Program-made: the position numbers and the translations under genes
Notes under the pieces: generated by a model
The model's input: only the letters and a program-made list of their open reading frames with translations
Told to the model about the DNA's origin: nothing
The model's database searches: none
From: Capitulum mitella
Taxonomy: Eukaryota > Arthropoda > Thecostraca > Pollicipedomorpha > Pollicipedidae
Direction: 5' to 3'
DNA: 64,000 nt
NCBI GenBank assembly: GCA_030062745.1
Contig: CP099851.1
Span: 5,271,661-5,335,660, forward strand
Shown: one piece after another, positions 31,901 to 42,249 of the stretch
Layout of the letters: the number at the start of each line of letters is the position of its first letter
Position numbering within the stretch: position 1 is the stretch's first letter

Positions 31901-33594
31901 TTTCCTCCACACATCAGAGGGAGTGTCTCGGCTGTATGTCTGCCAGCTGATATGTTGAGGTCTGTTGTTGTGCTTCAGTCAACGGCTCAACGAGGCTATC
32001 TTTCAGCCGGCAACTGAGCTGTGTTGTCATGTTTCAGCCGGCGTCTGGGCTGTGCTGTCGTGTTTCAGCCGGAAACTGAACTGTGCTGTCGTGTTTCAGC
32101 TGTCGTCTGAACCACATTGTCGTGTTCCAGCCAGCGTATGAGCTGTGTTGTGTTTCAGCTGTCGTCTGAGCTGCATTGTTGTGTTTCAGCCGGTGGCTGA
32201 GCTGTGTTGCCCTGTTTCAGCCAGCAGCTGATCTGTGATGTCGTGTCTCAACCAGCGGCTGACCTGAGTTGCATTCCAGCCGGCGACCCAGGAGTGTTAT
32301 CGTGTTTCAGTCGGCGACTTATATGTGTTGTGCTTCAGCCGGCGGCTGAGTTGTGCTGTCGTGTTTCAGCTGGCAGCTGATCCGTGCTGTGTTTCAGCCG
32401 GCGGCTGAGCTGTGTTGTCATGTTTCAGCCGCCGGCTGAGATGTGCTGCCGTGTTTCAGCCCGCAGCTCATCTGTGATTTCGTGTTTCAGGCGTCGGCTG
32501 AGCTAAATTGCCGTGTTTCATCTGGCGACTGAGCTGGATTGTCTTATTTCTGCCGGCGGCTGAGTTGTGCTGTCGTGTTTCAGCCAGCGGCTCCCTCAGC
32601 CCGGACGACCTCTCGCTGGAGCTGGAGCGGGCGAAGCTGCGGAACGACCCCGGCCTGCTGGCGGTGGCCAACCGCCTGGTGCAGGAGGTGCTCCGGAAGG
32701 CGCGCGAGGAGGCCGTCAGGCGGATCTCCCAGGAGAGCAAGGCCCGGACTCAGGTACGCGGGGAGACCGGCCGCGGACGGACCAGCACGGGGAGACCGTT
32801 CGAGGCCGGGTCTGCCGCCTGTAAGCTCACGAGCGCCCGGAGGAGGTACAAGGAGCAGGCACAGCGAAACCGAAGACTGGGAAGGAGGCAGGAATGTGTT
32901 TGGTAAAGAAAGGCCTGGGCAAGGTGCTCGCGTGGCCTGGGGTGATTATATTGGGAAAATATCCAGAGGATCAATGAGCACGCAAGAAGGATTAGCCGAC
33001 GACGAGCAGGCCATGACCTTTGGCGGCGCAGGCAGCTCGTTGAGGCCTGGGGAAATTCTGCTCGCAAGCAGGGGAATAGTTTCTGCGATACACTTGGCCG
33101 CAGCCCACAGAGTAACCGAATTATCTTGCATATGCACCCGCAGCCGTCACCATCCCCGCTTAAGTCCAGTTTTACATGTTTAATGCTGTTGATTAAGAAA
33201 TCTGGTGCGCTGTGCTAACTCGGTTAATCTTTTGTCTTAATCCTTCGTATCACCACAATATCCACGCCGTAAATGCCTTATAACTGGATCCGTTTGCCTC
33301 ACCTCTTCACATTTCGCGCTGGCTTCACCGCAGCTCTCCGGAGTTTTTCCCCTGTGCAATAGCCTGCCTCGGCGTCGTTTTTGCGCCTCGCGGCACGCTG
33401 CAGTGGCCGAGCTCGCCGTCGCTGAGCCGTCTGATTGTGTGCCGCAGGTCGGCTTCACCTCGTCGGAGCCGTTCCCGGCGGCGCCGCAGCCGTCCGCCGG
33501 CCGGCGGCGGCGGCGCGCCGAGTGGGAGCAGCGGCTGCGCGGCGTCTTCTACGCCTTCTTCTCCTGCTTCGGCCTGCGGCGAGCCTCGTTCTGA
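25675..33594 (+). CDS. candidate small A-kinase anchoring protein, 207 aa (join 25675..25981, 32584..32753, 33448..33594)
   Basis: Family not recognised. The three exons join in phase (1-1, then 0-0) into 207 residues from ATG 25675 to TGA 33594. Residues 1-102 are a Ser/Pro-rich, probably disordered region starting MSERRAERPA. Residues 107-153 form an acidic-to-amphipathic helix. A131-N-R-L-V-Q-E-V-L-R-K-A142 fits the published PKA-RII-binding consensus (small hydrophobic at 1, 4, 5, 8, 9, 12). Residues 178-182 are five Arg; residues 188-201 include an aromatic stretch (VFYAFFSCFG). The protein ends LRRASF, an R-R-x-S-hydrophobic PKA consensus close to the kemptide core. I infer anchoring of PKA by a protein that is also its substrate. 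It could instead be a coiled-coil scaffold unrelated to PKA. No signal peptide is seen. Confidence 0.75.
25982..31964 (+). other. first coding intron of the AKAP-like gene
   Basis: No internal exon recognised. It contains a ~45-bp imperfect minisatellite (listed separately), a short direct repeat of tcttgttcttatcctcga at 29592 and 29623, and a G-rich stretch near 30715-30735. The remainder is unremarkable. Confidence 0.6.
27530..28110 (+). repeat. imperfect ~45-bp minisatellite
   Basis: Recurring cagtcagcagagttttcctc, gctgtctctggccag and related variants from 27530 to about 27780, with diverged units again at 27975-28110. Confidence 0.65.
31965..32592 (+). repeat. ~31-bp array copying the AKAP exon 2 acceptor
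   Basis: About 19-20 units of gctgtgctgtcgtgtttcag plus ccggcggctga. Most units have a pyrimidine stretch and TTTCAG. The last unit is the real intron-exon junction and its ccagcggct is exon sequence. Confidence 0.92.
32584..32753 (+). CDS. candidate AKAP exon 2 (RII-binding helix)
   Basis: Acceptor gtgtttcag ends at 32583 and donor gtacgc starts at 32754. Two bases complete the split codon from exon 1, then come 56 codons: SGSLSPDDLSLELE, RAKLRNDPGLLA, VANRLVQEVLRKAREEAVRR and ISQESKARTQ. The acceptor is the last unit of a ~31-bp array in which every unit carries a near-identical tttcag. Confidence 0.82.
32754..33447 (+). other. second intron of the AKAP-like gene
   Basis: No repeat array and no additional exon seen. 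Short GC-biased ORFs are not supported by splice signals. Confidence 0.6.
33448..33594 (+). CDS. candidate AKAP exon 3 (poly-Arg, LRRASF C-terminus)
   Basis: Acceptor gtgccgcag ends at 33447; phase 0; TGA at 33592-33594. It encodes VGFTSSEPFPAAPQPSAG, five Arg, AEWEQRLRGVFYAFFSCFG and LRRASF. The aromatic VFYAFFSCF segment is too short and too flanked by charge for a clear membrane span. A Cys inside it could be lipidated, which is speculation. Confidence 0.78.
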   Translation, partial: VGFTSSEPFPAAPQPSAGRRRRRAEWEQRLRGVFYAFFSCFGLRRASF

Positions 33595-33597
33595 GGC

Positions 33598-33830
33598 GGT
33601 CGCGCCGGCGAAGCGCCGCCGCGCGGCCGTCAGTGAAGCAGCCCTCAATGAAGGGCCTGGATGTCATCAGAGGCCGGTGTCGGGTCGCTGTCGGTGAAGC
33701 GCCGCCGGGCGGCCGCCGGTAAAGCTGTCCTCGGTGAAGGGCCTGGGTGTCACCAGAGGCTGGCGCCAGGCCACTGTCGGTGGAGCAGCCCTCGATGACG
33801 GGCCGTCACCAGAGGAGCGGTGCCGGGCCG
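33598..33830 (+). repeat. ~80-bp tandem repeat just after the stop codon
   Basis: Three imperfect copies with ggtgaagcgccgcc, agccctcgatga, agggcctgg, gtcaccagaggc and cggtgccggg, beginning within 10 bases of the stop of the AKAP-like gene, so probably in its 3'UTR. Confidence 0.7.
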
Positions 33831-34444
33831 TCAGGCCTGCGAAACAGTTCGGCATCGCGACTGGGAAACAGAGCGCCCGCACCGGGCCGTGGCGGTTCGA
33901 GGTGGTGCGCGCCGAGGCACATTGGACTGGAACACAGCTGGCGCGGAGACGCAAGGGCCGAGAGACAGCCCGTACCGAGGCACATCAGGCTGGGGATAAC
34001 CCGCACCGAGACACGGGGACCTCCAGGCAGTCCGTGCAAAGGAACAGGTGCCGCGTCGGCGACTGTGGAAAACGCAAGTGATCTTCGACGTTAGGGGTCA
34101 TTTGTCTGCTCAGACACCGGTCGGCCTAGCAGCATGTGACTCGGAGGAAAGCCCACCATCACATCTTTCTCACAGTAAATGGGGATCTCAGCAAAGAGGC
34201 CGAGGTCCAGCCAGCAACTAGGAAATGAAGGGAAAACTTATCAGGGTAGCAGTGGACTGCTGGTGGTGTTTTCAGGAGTGAGACCGAGTTTCAAATGTGG
34301 CTGTGGCCAGGCGCCGTCTCTCTCCGTTCGTCATCAAGGAGGGGACATTGCGCCTCGAAGCTCCAGTGAACTTATGAAACATTCAGTTGGTGTCTGGGTC
34401 CATCAGGTCCGTGGTGTTGTCGAGCTATACGTTCATTTCGGGAA

Positions 34445-34450
34445 ATTAAA
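34445..34450 (+). promoter_or_regulatory. candidate poly(A) signal (ATTAAA) for the AKAP-like gene
   Basis: ATTAAA about 850 bases past the stop of the 207-aa gene, followed within 40 bases by a T/GT-rich stretch. Weak evidence. Confidence 0.25.
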
Positions 34451-34993
34451 GCAAGCTGCATGAAACTGTATTCATGAGCTTTTATTGCAATGTGTTCCTG
34501 ACTGTCTGGCCTATTCTCAACGTTGCCGAAAATCTTGCTGCGCGGTGTTAGCCTTATTTGCGTTATGTTACGAATGTTCCACGTTGGGTGAATACGTTAA
34601 GAAATGACATCGCCCAACAGCACAGCTCCATTAAAGAATTGTTGCTTTGCTTCAAATAGTGGCAATGCCTCGCTGTCCATTGCCCGCTTAGCGTCCAATA
34701 CTGTGCGCACACCTCGCCTGTGGCTGGCTGAAGTCGTAACTTACCAGACAAGGTAATCGCCCATTTTTAGACACGTTCACAGACTACGGACATGAAGTTT
34801 TCTCCAGGGAGCCGTCTCGATGTTTCGCAGAAGTGTTTGCGAAACTTATTGTAATCAGACTCGTGGTGCACCTGATTCGACTCTGGTTCAACGTGTTCAA
34901 GTGACTTGTCCTATGATTGTCAACCTGCTCTCGGACATTCACCAGTAACGTCCTGCACTACCCGTCAACTGGATCTGTCATTGGTGGCCAGCT

Positions 34994-35450
34994 CGGGTCC
35001 ACAGTGTCAGCTCAGGTCCTCAGTGTCAGCTGAGGTCCGCAGCGCCAGCTGAGGTCCACAGCGCCAGCTGAGGTCCACAGTGTCAGCTAAGGCCCATAGT
35101 GTCAGCTGAGGTCCACAGCGCCAGCTGAGGTCCACAGTGTCAGCTAAGGCCCATGGTGTCAGCTGAGGTCCACAGTGTCAGCTAAGGCCCACAGTGTCAG
35201 CTAAGGCCCACAGTGTCGGCTGAGGTCCACAGTGTCGGCTCAGGTCCACAGCGCCAGCTGAGGTCCACAGTGTCAGCCGAGGTCCACAGTGTCAGCTGAG
35301 GTCCACAGCGCCAGCCGAGGTCCACAGTGTCGGCTGAGGTCCACAGCGCCAGCTTAGGTCCACAGCGTCAACTAAGGACCACAGTGTCGGATGAGATCCA
35401 CAGCGCCAGCCGAGGTCCACAGCGCCAGCTAAGGTTCACAGCGCCAGCTG
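34994..35450 (+). repeat. 19-bp minisatellite, ~24 copies
   Basis: Unit gtccacagtgtcagctgag with variants (cagcgc for cagtgt, ctaaggccc for ctgaggtcc). Most units carry CAGCTG, an E-box core. Confidence 0.95.
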
Positions 35451-36221
35451 AGAACTTTGCGAACCTCAGGAATGTGCTGAGACAATAAGCCAACTATCAA
35501 AATGTCGGACAGGCGATGCGGGAGTTGTAGAGCGGAATGTGCTGTTACTGTGTCTGACGCTGGTAAGGTCAAACGAGCGGCTTGCGTTGTTGTCATGCTC
35601 CTCTGACGATAAATGTGTTGGAAAGATGTGAGCGCCGGTCGACGTGAGAGATGAATGTTATTAATGTTTCTAAATGAAGCTCTTTATGTGATAATGTACC
35701 TTTTCCATTGAAAATGATCGAGAGTTAGCAAGGTCGGTTTATGATCGGAGGACACAGCGTTAAGGAGCTCCCTTCCTGTTGCTGAGGGGCGTCGCAGGAA
35801 TCCAGTCGAAGAATTCATTAGCGGAACAATTTTGGCCCGTCACACGTGACATCTGAGTGTGACCAGTGGTGTTTCTTCCATTGAGGTAGATGAGGAACTG
35901 CCTCACCTGTAGTGCTGGGCATAACAAATATTTTTTGCTTTTGATTATTCGTACCAAAATTTCCTCTCAAGATTATAGATTACAGTTCTGAAGAACGCAG
36001 AACATCGATGGCAGCTCAACCTGTTCATTATTTTGAGAAAATTAAAGCACTTGTCTTTGGCGAACAGCACAAGTTCTCTTCGAAGCCCATTGGGAAAAAC
36101 TCTGAATGAAGAATTCCTCAAACGGCTGCTATATCAAATTGGCAGCGCGCTATTAGGTACTGATTCTGGCGCGTCGGACAAATTGATTATTGAGTGTCAT
36201 TTCATTGCATGAACTGGTCCT

Positions 36222-36290
36222 CCTCGTTACCTTAGTGGACAGAGGTTCGTACAGTCGCAAGGTTGTGGGTTCAAACCTCGACGCCACGAG
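36222..36290 (+). mobile_element. tRNA-derived SINE head or tRNA pseudogene
   Basis: B box ggttcaaacc, tRNA-like spacing, and terminal complementary ctcgt...acgag as an acceptor-like stem. The A-box region is degenerate, so I do not call a functional tRNA. Confidence 0.5.
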
Positions 36291-36787
36291 CTCTTGATCG
36301 GTGATAAGTGTGGTGTGGATTGGACACCGGGGCTAAAGGTAAGTTTCTGCCCGACGAAATCGCAAACAATCCTTTGTATAATTCCCACCAATGTAAAGAA
36401 TGTATCATCCTGTTTCTAACCGTACTTTCCACTACTTGATTTTCTAAAAAATAACAACAAAATCTTAACGATAACGTACCACACAGTAATACCGTTCTGC
36501 AGTCGACTGGCGGAGAACAACAATATTCCGCGGCGGAAAATGTAGTGCCGCCAAGGTTAAGGGGTTATTGACATCAAGGATGTGTAGACCCTGCATGCAT
36601 CTTCAAGCGATTAATGACGTCATATATAAGAAAATTCTATTCTGTTGCCACAAACTGAACTTGGAGGGACTGCTGAGTTATTACGCCTTTATATTATGGT
36701 ATAAGATAATTGTTGGGATATCTGATATCAGTATTATTACATTATGACATTTAATACTCCTAAGATTAGGTTGCTAGGTTGAGTTAT

Positions 36788-37145
36788 GCTGGGTTAGGTT
36801 AGATAAGGTTAGGTTAGGTTAGGTTAGGCTAGGTTAGGTTAGGCTAGGTTAGGTTAGGTTAGGTTAGATTAGGTTAGGGTAAATTTTTATTTATTGTTTT
36901 ATTTCACCTCCTAATATTTTCCAGTTTTGTTCCGTGATTTCTTGTGCTGGGCTAGGTTAGATAAGGTTAGTTTAGGTTAGGTTAGGTTAGGTTAGGTTAG
37001 GTTAGGTTGGGTTAGGCCAGGCTAGGCTAGGTTAGGTTAGGTTAGGTTAGGTTAGGTTTGGTTACTACGTTAGGCTAGGGTAAATTTTTATTTCTTGTTT
37101 TATTTCACTTCCTAATGTTTTCCAGTTTTGTTCCGTTATTTCTTT
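36788..37145 (+). repeat. duplicated unit: TTAGG array plus 70-bp tail
   Basis: Two TTAGG-type arrays (36790-36880 and 36951-37080), each headed by ctgggytaggttagataagg and followed by the same AT-rich tail (agggtaaatttttattt ... ccagttttgttccg). The ~160-200-bp compound unit is tandemly duplicated. Interstitial, not a chromosome end, because ordinary sequence lies on both sides. Confidence 0.9.
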
Positions 37146-37149
37146 TTCC

Positions 37150-40100
37150 GATATTTTATTTTACTGCTTTTTATTTTTTTGTATTTTTCAAATTGCAACT
37201 ACACTTTGCCATGTTTGTAGTATTTTTACTTTTTTATTATTATTGTTTATTATTATTATTATTATTATTTTTACAACGGTTAACTTTTTTATTTTAAAGA
37301 TAATTTATATCGCACTAGTTATTTCCGAAACTTTTTTATTACTCTTGATTTGACCTTGAGTCCGACCGACGACCAATCAGCGTCGAGATCTCACGTAAAC
37401 AAACTATTTAACGCAGAAACGTCAAAAATCCCTACGCCAGCGTCTGGCGGTTAGCATACCAGTGACGACGCAATCTGTTTCGGGGGAAATAATGTGTGTT
37501 TCAGGTTTTTCCGGCTGAAATCCTAAGTAATACTTATCAGTATTGCATTTGAAACGACATGCGACCACTACTACGATTATTTCCCCTCGAAGTAAGCGCT
37601 TGGTCAAAATCTTAGTGTTGACCGACACCGGACGCTAGAGCCCAAGTGAGTGTGCGCCCTAACCTAAACCAACCAACCAAGTGCATGAATTGCGCGTCAG
37701 TGAAAGTGTGGTGCCAACTCGTCTGATCCAGGTAGATCCGTACCCTGGATTTGTTACAGGTAGTGCTTAGTTTCATTTTTTGTCTGCCTGCAGTAGCAGT
37801 AGTAGAAGCGTAGAAGTAGCGCGTCGACCGACCGGAGAATGAGAGCTAAAGTATGTAAGAGTTATGGTTAAACTAGTTGTGGCCATGGCTCATGCATATC
37901 ATGATTACCAAGCGTACATACCATGATTGTGCCCAGTAAGATAATTGGGACTTTGGTGAGAGGGGGCCAAAGTTAAAATAAAAAGGCTTGACAATGTACA
38001 AGATAGGCAAGATGTGAATTCAGGCCATGCTGTGCTCTCCTGCTATGCATAACAAATGTTTTATAATCGAACGAAAAGACTGTACTTTTGTTTCTGACTG
38101 GAGTCCAACGCATTCATAGGTTGGCAAACACAGGAAAAAAGGGTATCTCACACAAGAGTCCCATGTTAAAACCCCACTTTTTTGGAAGTGATGCCTGCTC
38201 CATTAATACCTGAATTGACACTTCCGGGCGACGGACGTAAACAAAATGTACACACATCAGCGCTAACAGAAAAGGGCAAAGCTCCCTCCAAAGTAAACAG
38301 GCCAATACTCCCCGACTGCACTGAAATACGCGTGCTACAAAATGAAAATGAATAGTACAACACTTTTGTTCGAGGGCGGCGGATATACGCAAGGTACGGG
38401 AACATTCATAAACTACATAACCTGCCAGATGGGGATTGTTGTCAGCCTCCTGCAAATGGCTCATATCAGGATTTGAGGCAAAAAGTCACTGCGACCCAGA
38501 GAAATGTATGCCAATGTTTAGCACTGTTGATGCATGTTCCTGAATTAGTGCCAAAATGCTGGATCATGCTACACGTAAAATGAACCTGCCGTATGATTTT
38601 CTTCTTTTCTGATGCCGTGGTAATGGTGGGCATAAAACAACAAGAAAAGAAAGAAAGAAACCCCTACGATGCATATTAGGGTGACCGAAATTCAGATAAA
38701 AAACTGTCTGAAGCTGGTCAGCCATTATTTCCATCCCCGTGGCGAAATATTCCACCTGTGATGGTGCCTCACCCATTGTGGAACTCTGGCGCCGCCACTG
38801 AGTCAGACTCTGAGTTATGGACGACCCAGACGAAACGGAATCTTTGATGACCTGGAGTCGAGTGAGTCTGTTCGTGGTCAGAGTCGTACTCGAAGCAGCT
38901 GGTATACCACCTGGTCAGTTCTTGGCTCCCTTGCTGTGAGGGCTGCAGACAAGACCAAAACAACAAGACAAGCTGGGATCCATGCATGGCCAAGGATTTT
39001 GAAGTTTCCTTCCCACCTGCGGGTTCCCGCACGCCAAGGGGGCTCAAGACATCTGCACACATTGTTGTAATTTTCACCTTTAAAACCATTTACCGCGGCC
39101 AACACATGCCAAACACATACGCATACAGGTGAGTGTATTTGGATGCAGATGTTGCTGAGCTGAGCCTCAGAGCACCTTGCCTCGGCACGGGGAGCCTGGT
39201 GCAACCACAGCCTCGCCGGGCCCTCGTGCCAGCCCCGTGAGCCCGCCTCCACCGGCCCGAAGCAGTCACACACGCCTCGCGATTTCATCTGTCTCTGTTT
39301 CCCGGGATCGCGTCGGCGTCTCGGCGCCGACCCCTGCCGGGAAGCCGTGATTGGCCGGCCGGCTCGTAATCTCGTCCGACGTCGGCCGGTAACTGGATAA
39401 CTCACGCATCAGGAGGCCCTATGTGGTGAACATTAGGAGAAGATTGGGACATTTCGGAGACGGGATAGTCACTCAACGCAGGAGGAAATATAAAACACCA
39501 TCCCGAGCATTTGGGAAATGATCGAGACCGAGGCTCGATCGAGCTATGTATCATTAATGCGTACCAATCGGACCATTAACTTACTCTATGTTTTACATTT
39601 AGTAAATGAAACACAAATATTAGTCCGCATTAACATGTGAACGTTTAACGTCTGCTCAATAGGGTGGCGCATTTCTAAATGTTAGTTTTTGGCCAAATTG
39701 GGTCCATTAGCAGCTTTTTATTGAATTGAGATAATTGATAACGTAACCATATTTTTTGGATTCCCTCGATGAAAAAAGTCGCATGTACTTCCCAGATTCG
39801 CTGGACACATGGTTTAGAAGTTTCGGTCACCTAGAAACTGACCTGCATTCGACTTATGCACAACATGTGCCTGACCTCGTGCCGAAAACAAGAATATCAT
39901 CTCTGGAAACGACCAGGAGGTGACTTGGTGTTGCTATTGCAACCGGAACGTTGAGCATCTACTTACTGAAATTATCTGTGAGCTGAACCACCCTCGTGAC
40001 CCGGGGCTGCACGTGCCGACGTGCGCCGCGAAACGGCTTGTGTTACGGACGCCGGCGGTGGTGGAAGCTCTGATCGGCCGAGGAGTCTGAATGAAGCTAG

Positions 40101-40550
40101 GGGGCCGGTGGAGACCGGTGGAACTCGAAGTAATGAGTAGGAGTAGTGGACTAAGTAAGCCTGTAGGAGCTGACAGTAATAATAAGTACAGGGGGAAAGT
40201 GGGAGATGTGGCTCTCTTTCGTATCCCTCGGAGCTTAACGAGCGTCAGGCGGCGGCGGCCCGCGGCATCAGTTTTCTGCTCGCCTCAGTCGAGTTTAGCG
40301 ATCTGTTCGTGTCGGGTGCGTGTGTCGGGTACGTGTGAAAGCACCAATAACAACACCACCTTCTCTGAGATCAGTCACGGACGTATTCTCAGTTGGTCGG
40401 CCGTCTCCCTCGTTTGGTGGCGCCAAATTGCCAATTACGCGCCAAATTCTCCACTTCTTCGTTCATGCCAATCAGGGAGTTTCTGACAACGAGACCATGT
40501 TCAAAGCCGCAATGGAAAAGTTCTGACGTTCCGGAGCAGGCTGCGTATAA
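37150..40550. other. intergenic, no gene recognised
   Basis: Starts with a T-rich stretch (37150-37350). A short frame at about 39905-40090 (C-C-Y-C-N then EHLL) vaguely resembles a Cys/His tail of a retroelement protein but is too short to call. Confidence 0.5.
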
Positions 40551-40553
40551 TGA

Positions 40554-40901
40554 CGGCCTAGAGACAGAACTGCGAAAAAGCTGGAATTACTGTGGGAAGA
40601 GCGGTGCTCGCTGCAGAAGAGCAAGAAGCGAGTCAGTCACGCAAGTAAGGACTGAGAAAGAATCTCGGAAAGCCCGGACCAGCTATGGCACATCGGAGCT
40701 GTCGATGCTGTTGAAGACATCAAAAGAAACCGACTGCTCTTAGGCGATGCCGAGAAAGAAGGCATACAGTTTTACGAGGATCAATTAGGCCCACGTCAGG
40801 CAGCGATGAGTGGGAATGGTAAAATGTTCCTTGCCGAGAGAAAACGGCAACTCCTAAGACAACAGCCTGAACTGAGAAAGCGACTTGAGAACATCTCATA
40901 G
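40554..40901 (+). pseudogene. coding-like relic, charged coiled-coil-like, one internal TGA
   Basis: One frame of 116 codons, open apart from a single TGA at 40653-40655 and ending at TAG 40899-40901. It reads TAKKLELLWEERCSLQKSKK before the stop, then DIKRNRLLLGDAEKEGIQFY, EDQLGPRQAAMSGNG and KMFLAERKRQLLRQQPELRK. The heptad-like Leu spacing and dense Lys/Glu/Arg are unlike chance ORFs nearby. I do not recognise the family. It could be a processed pseudogene or a retroelement/transposon accessory protein. Confidence 0.4.
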
Positions 40902-41902
40902 ACATCCTAATTCTAAGCCAGTTTTAGGCCTCGCATTCTAGGCTGAGTCCTCTGCTGAAGCTCTTGCTAAGCCATTTTCCCGCGCAGAATTGCAGGACTT
41001 ATGGTAAACCAGTAAATGTTCCAAAATTATCACCCATAAAGCCGATACATGGGAGACGGGCTGTTGGTCTCCCGGCTGGGCATACGGTTTGCCGTGAGAC
41101 ACGCCACTGGACTCAACGGACCATGTCGCGACGTGTTTTGGCGCGCATGCAGCAGCTCCAGCTAACGATCGGCGGCGTCGAACGAACAGCTGACTTGCAC
41201 TGGCGCTGATGGTGATGTGGTTGAATGACGCGGCCGGCTTGAGAAGGTTGTGGGACGCGGTCAGGCGTGCCAAGCTGAGCCAGGCGTGCCGTGGGATCTC
41301 ACAACAGCCATGACAGTAGATGGTAAGGTGCTCGACATGAAGATGTTTTTTCGTAGAGATGTGCTTCTCAATTTGAAGTTTTGTCGTGGCTAACTACAGC
41401 GGTTACAGGAAGTACGGGTGATTGGACAGTTTTGTTCACACTGTCTCAACATTAAAGGAGCCCAGAGTACACCGTGCAGCCAGGCTGAGCGAAAGGCGCC
41501 GCGCTACTTAAACCTGTAAACTGGGGCCGGATGGTCCGACAGTTTTGTTACTAGCGCGAAGAGCAGGGCGGCGATTCCTTATCTCTGCGTTCCTGGCATG
41601 ACATTTGGGCCGTAATTCCTTATTTGTGTGTTCCTGGCGTTACATTCCTGTGACTACTTTTAGCCGTTCGTGCAGCAGTAACGGTTTCGACGTTCCTTGT
41701 TTCGACGTTTTCGACAATTTCGACGATCATTCGACGGCCGTCGCCTGCTCAGCCTCGTTTGGGCTCAGTCTCGCTCTGTCCAAATGCATTTAAAAGTGTG
41801 ATTTTTTTTTGTTTCTGAGATCACGGTTTTAAAGTAGGACACCGAAACGCGAAGGTGGGATACTTCTGAGAATGGCGCTGCATACTGAGACCAGTGACGA
41901 TT

Positions 41903-42246
41903 CTCAGTGAGAAAAATTGAGAACCGTACCCGTTCTCAGAGACCAGTAGGAGTTTTCGTTTTTTTATATATTCAGATGAGGTCACGTGTTTCCAACACCC
42001 TGGGAGGACTCATTTGAAAACGTTTCTACTGGAAACTGGTACCTGGTCTCATGTGAAACCACCTTGAACAGGTTTCACGTGAGGCCAGGTGGTTTCACAT
42101 GAGACCAGGTAGCAGCATCGAATGAAACCGTTCTCAAATGAGTCTTCGCAGGGTACTGAAAACGTGTGGTCTCATTTGGACCGGGAAAATGAGAAGCCCT
42201 ACCGGTCTCTGAGATTAGCTACCGATCTCACTTTTTTCTCAGTGTG
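41903..42246. mobile_element. foldback (MITE-like) element
   Basis: The whole ~340-bp segment is a nested palindrome. Outer ends cagtgagaaaaattgaga and, reverse-complemented, cactgagaaaaaagtgaga. Intermediate pair ccctgggaggactcatttga against tcaaatgagtcttcgcaggg. Innermost arms are 25 bp and perfect (42040-42064 and 42087-42111) around a 22-bp loop. No coding capacity. A target-site duplication is not clear. Confidence 0.75.
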
Positions 42247-42249
42247 GTG

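Larger units (their letters stand above)
34460..36780. other. intergenic with 19-bp minisatellite and a tRNA-like repeat
   Basis: No gene. The notable contents are the 34994-35450 array and the tRNA-like sequence at 36222-36290. Confidence 0.6.

Noticed and set aside
34994-35450. CRISPR-like regular repeat array
   Set aside because: Contiguous 19-bp units without spacers in a eukaryotic genome; a minisatellite.
36222-36290. Functional tRNA gene
   Set aside because: B box is good but the A box and anticodon arm do not fold properly; kept as a SINE/tRNA-like relic.
36788-37080. Chromosome end (telomere)
   Set aside because: Arrays are short, degenerate and flanked by ordinary sequence on both sides.
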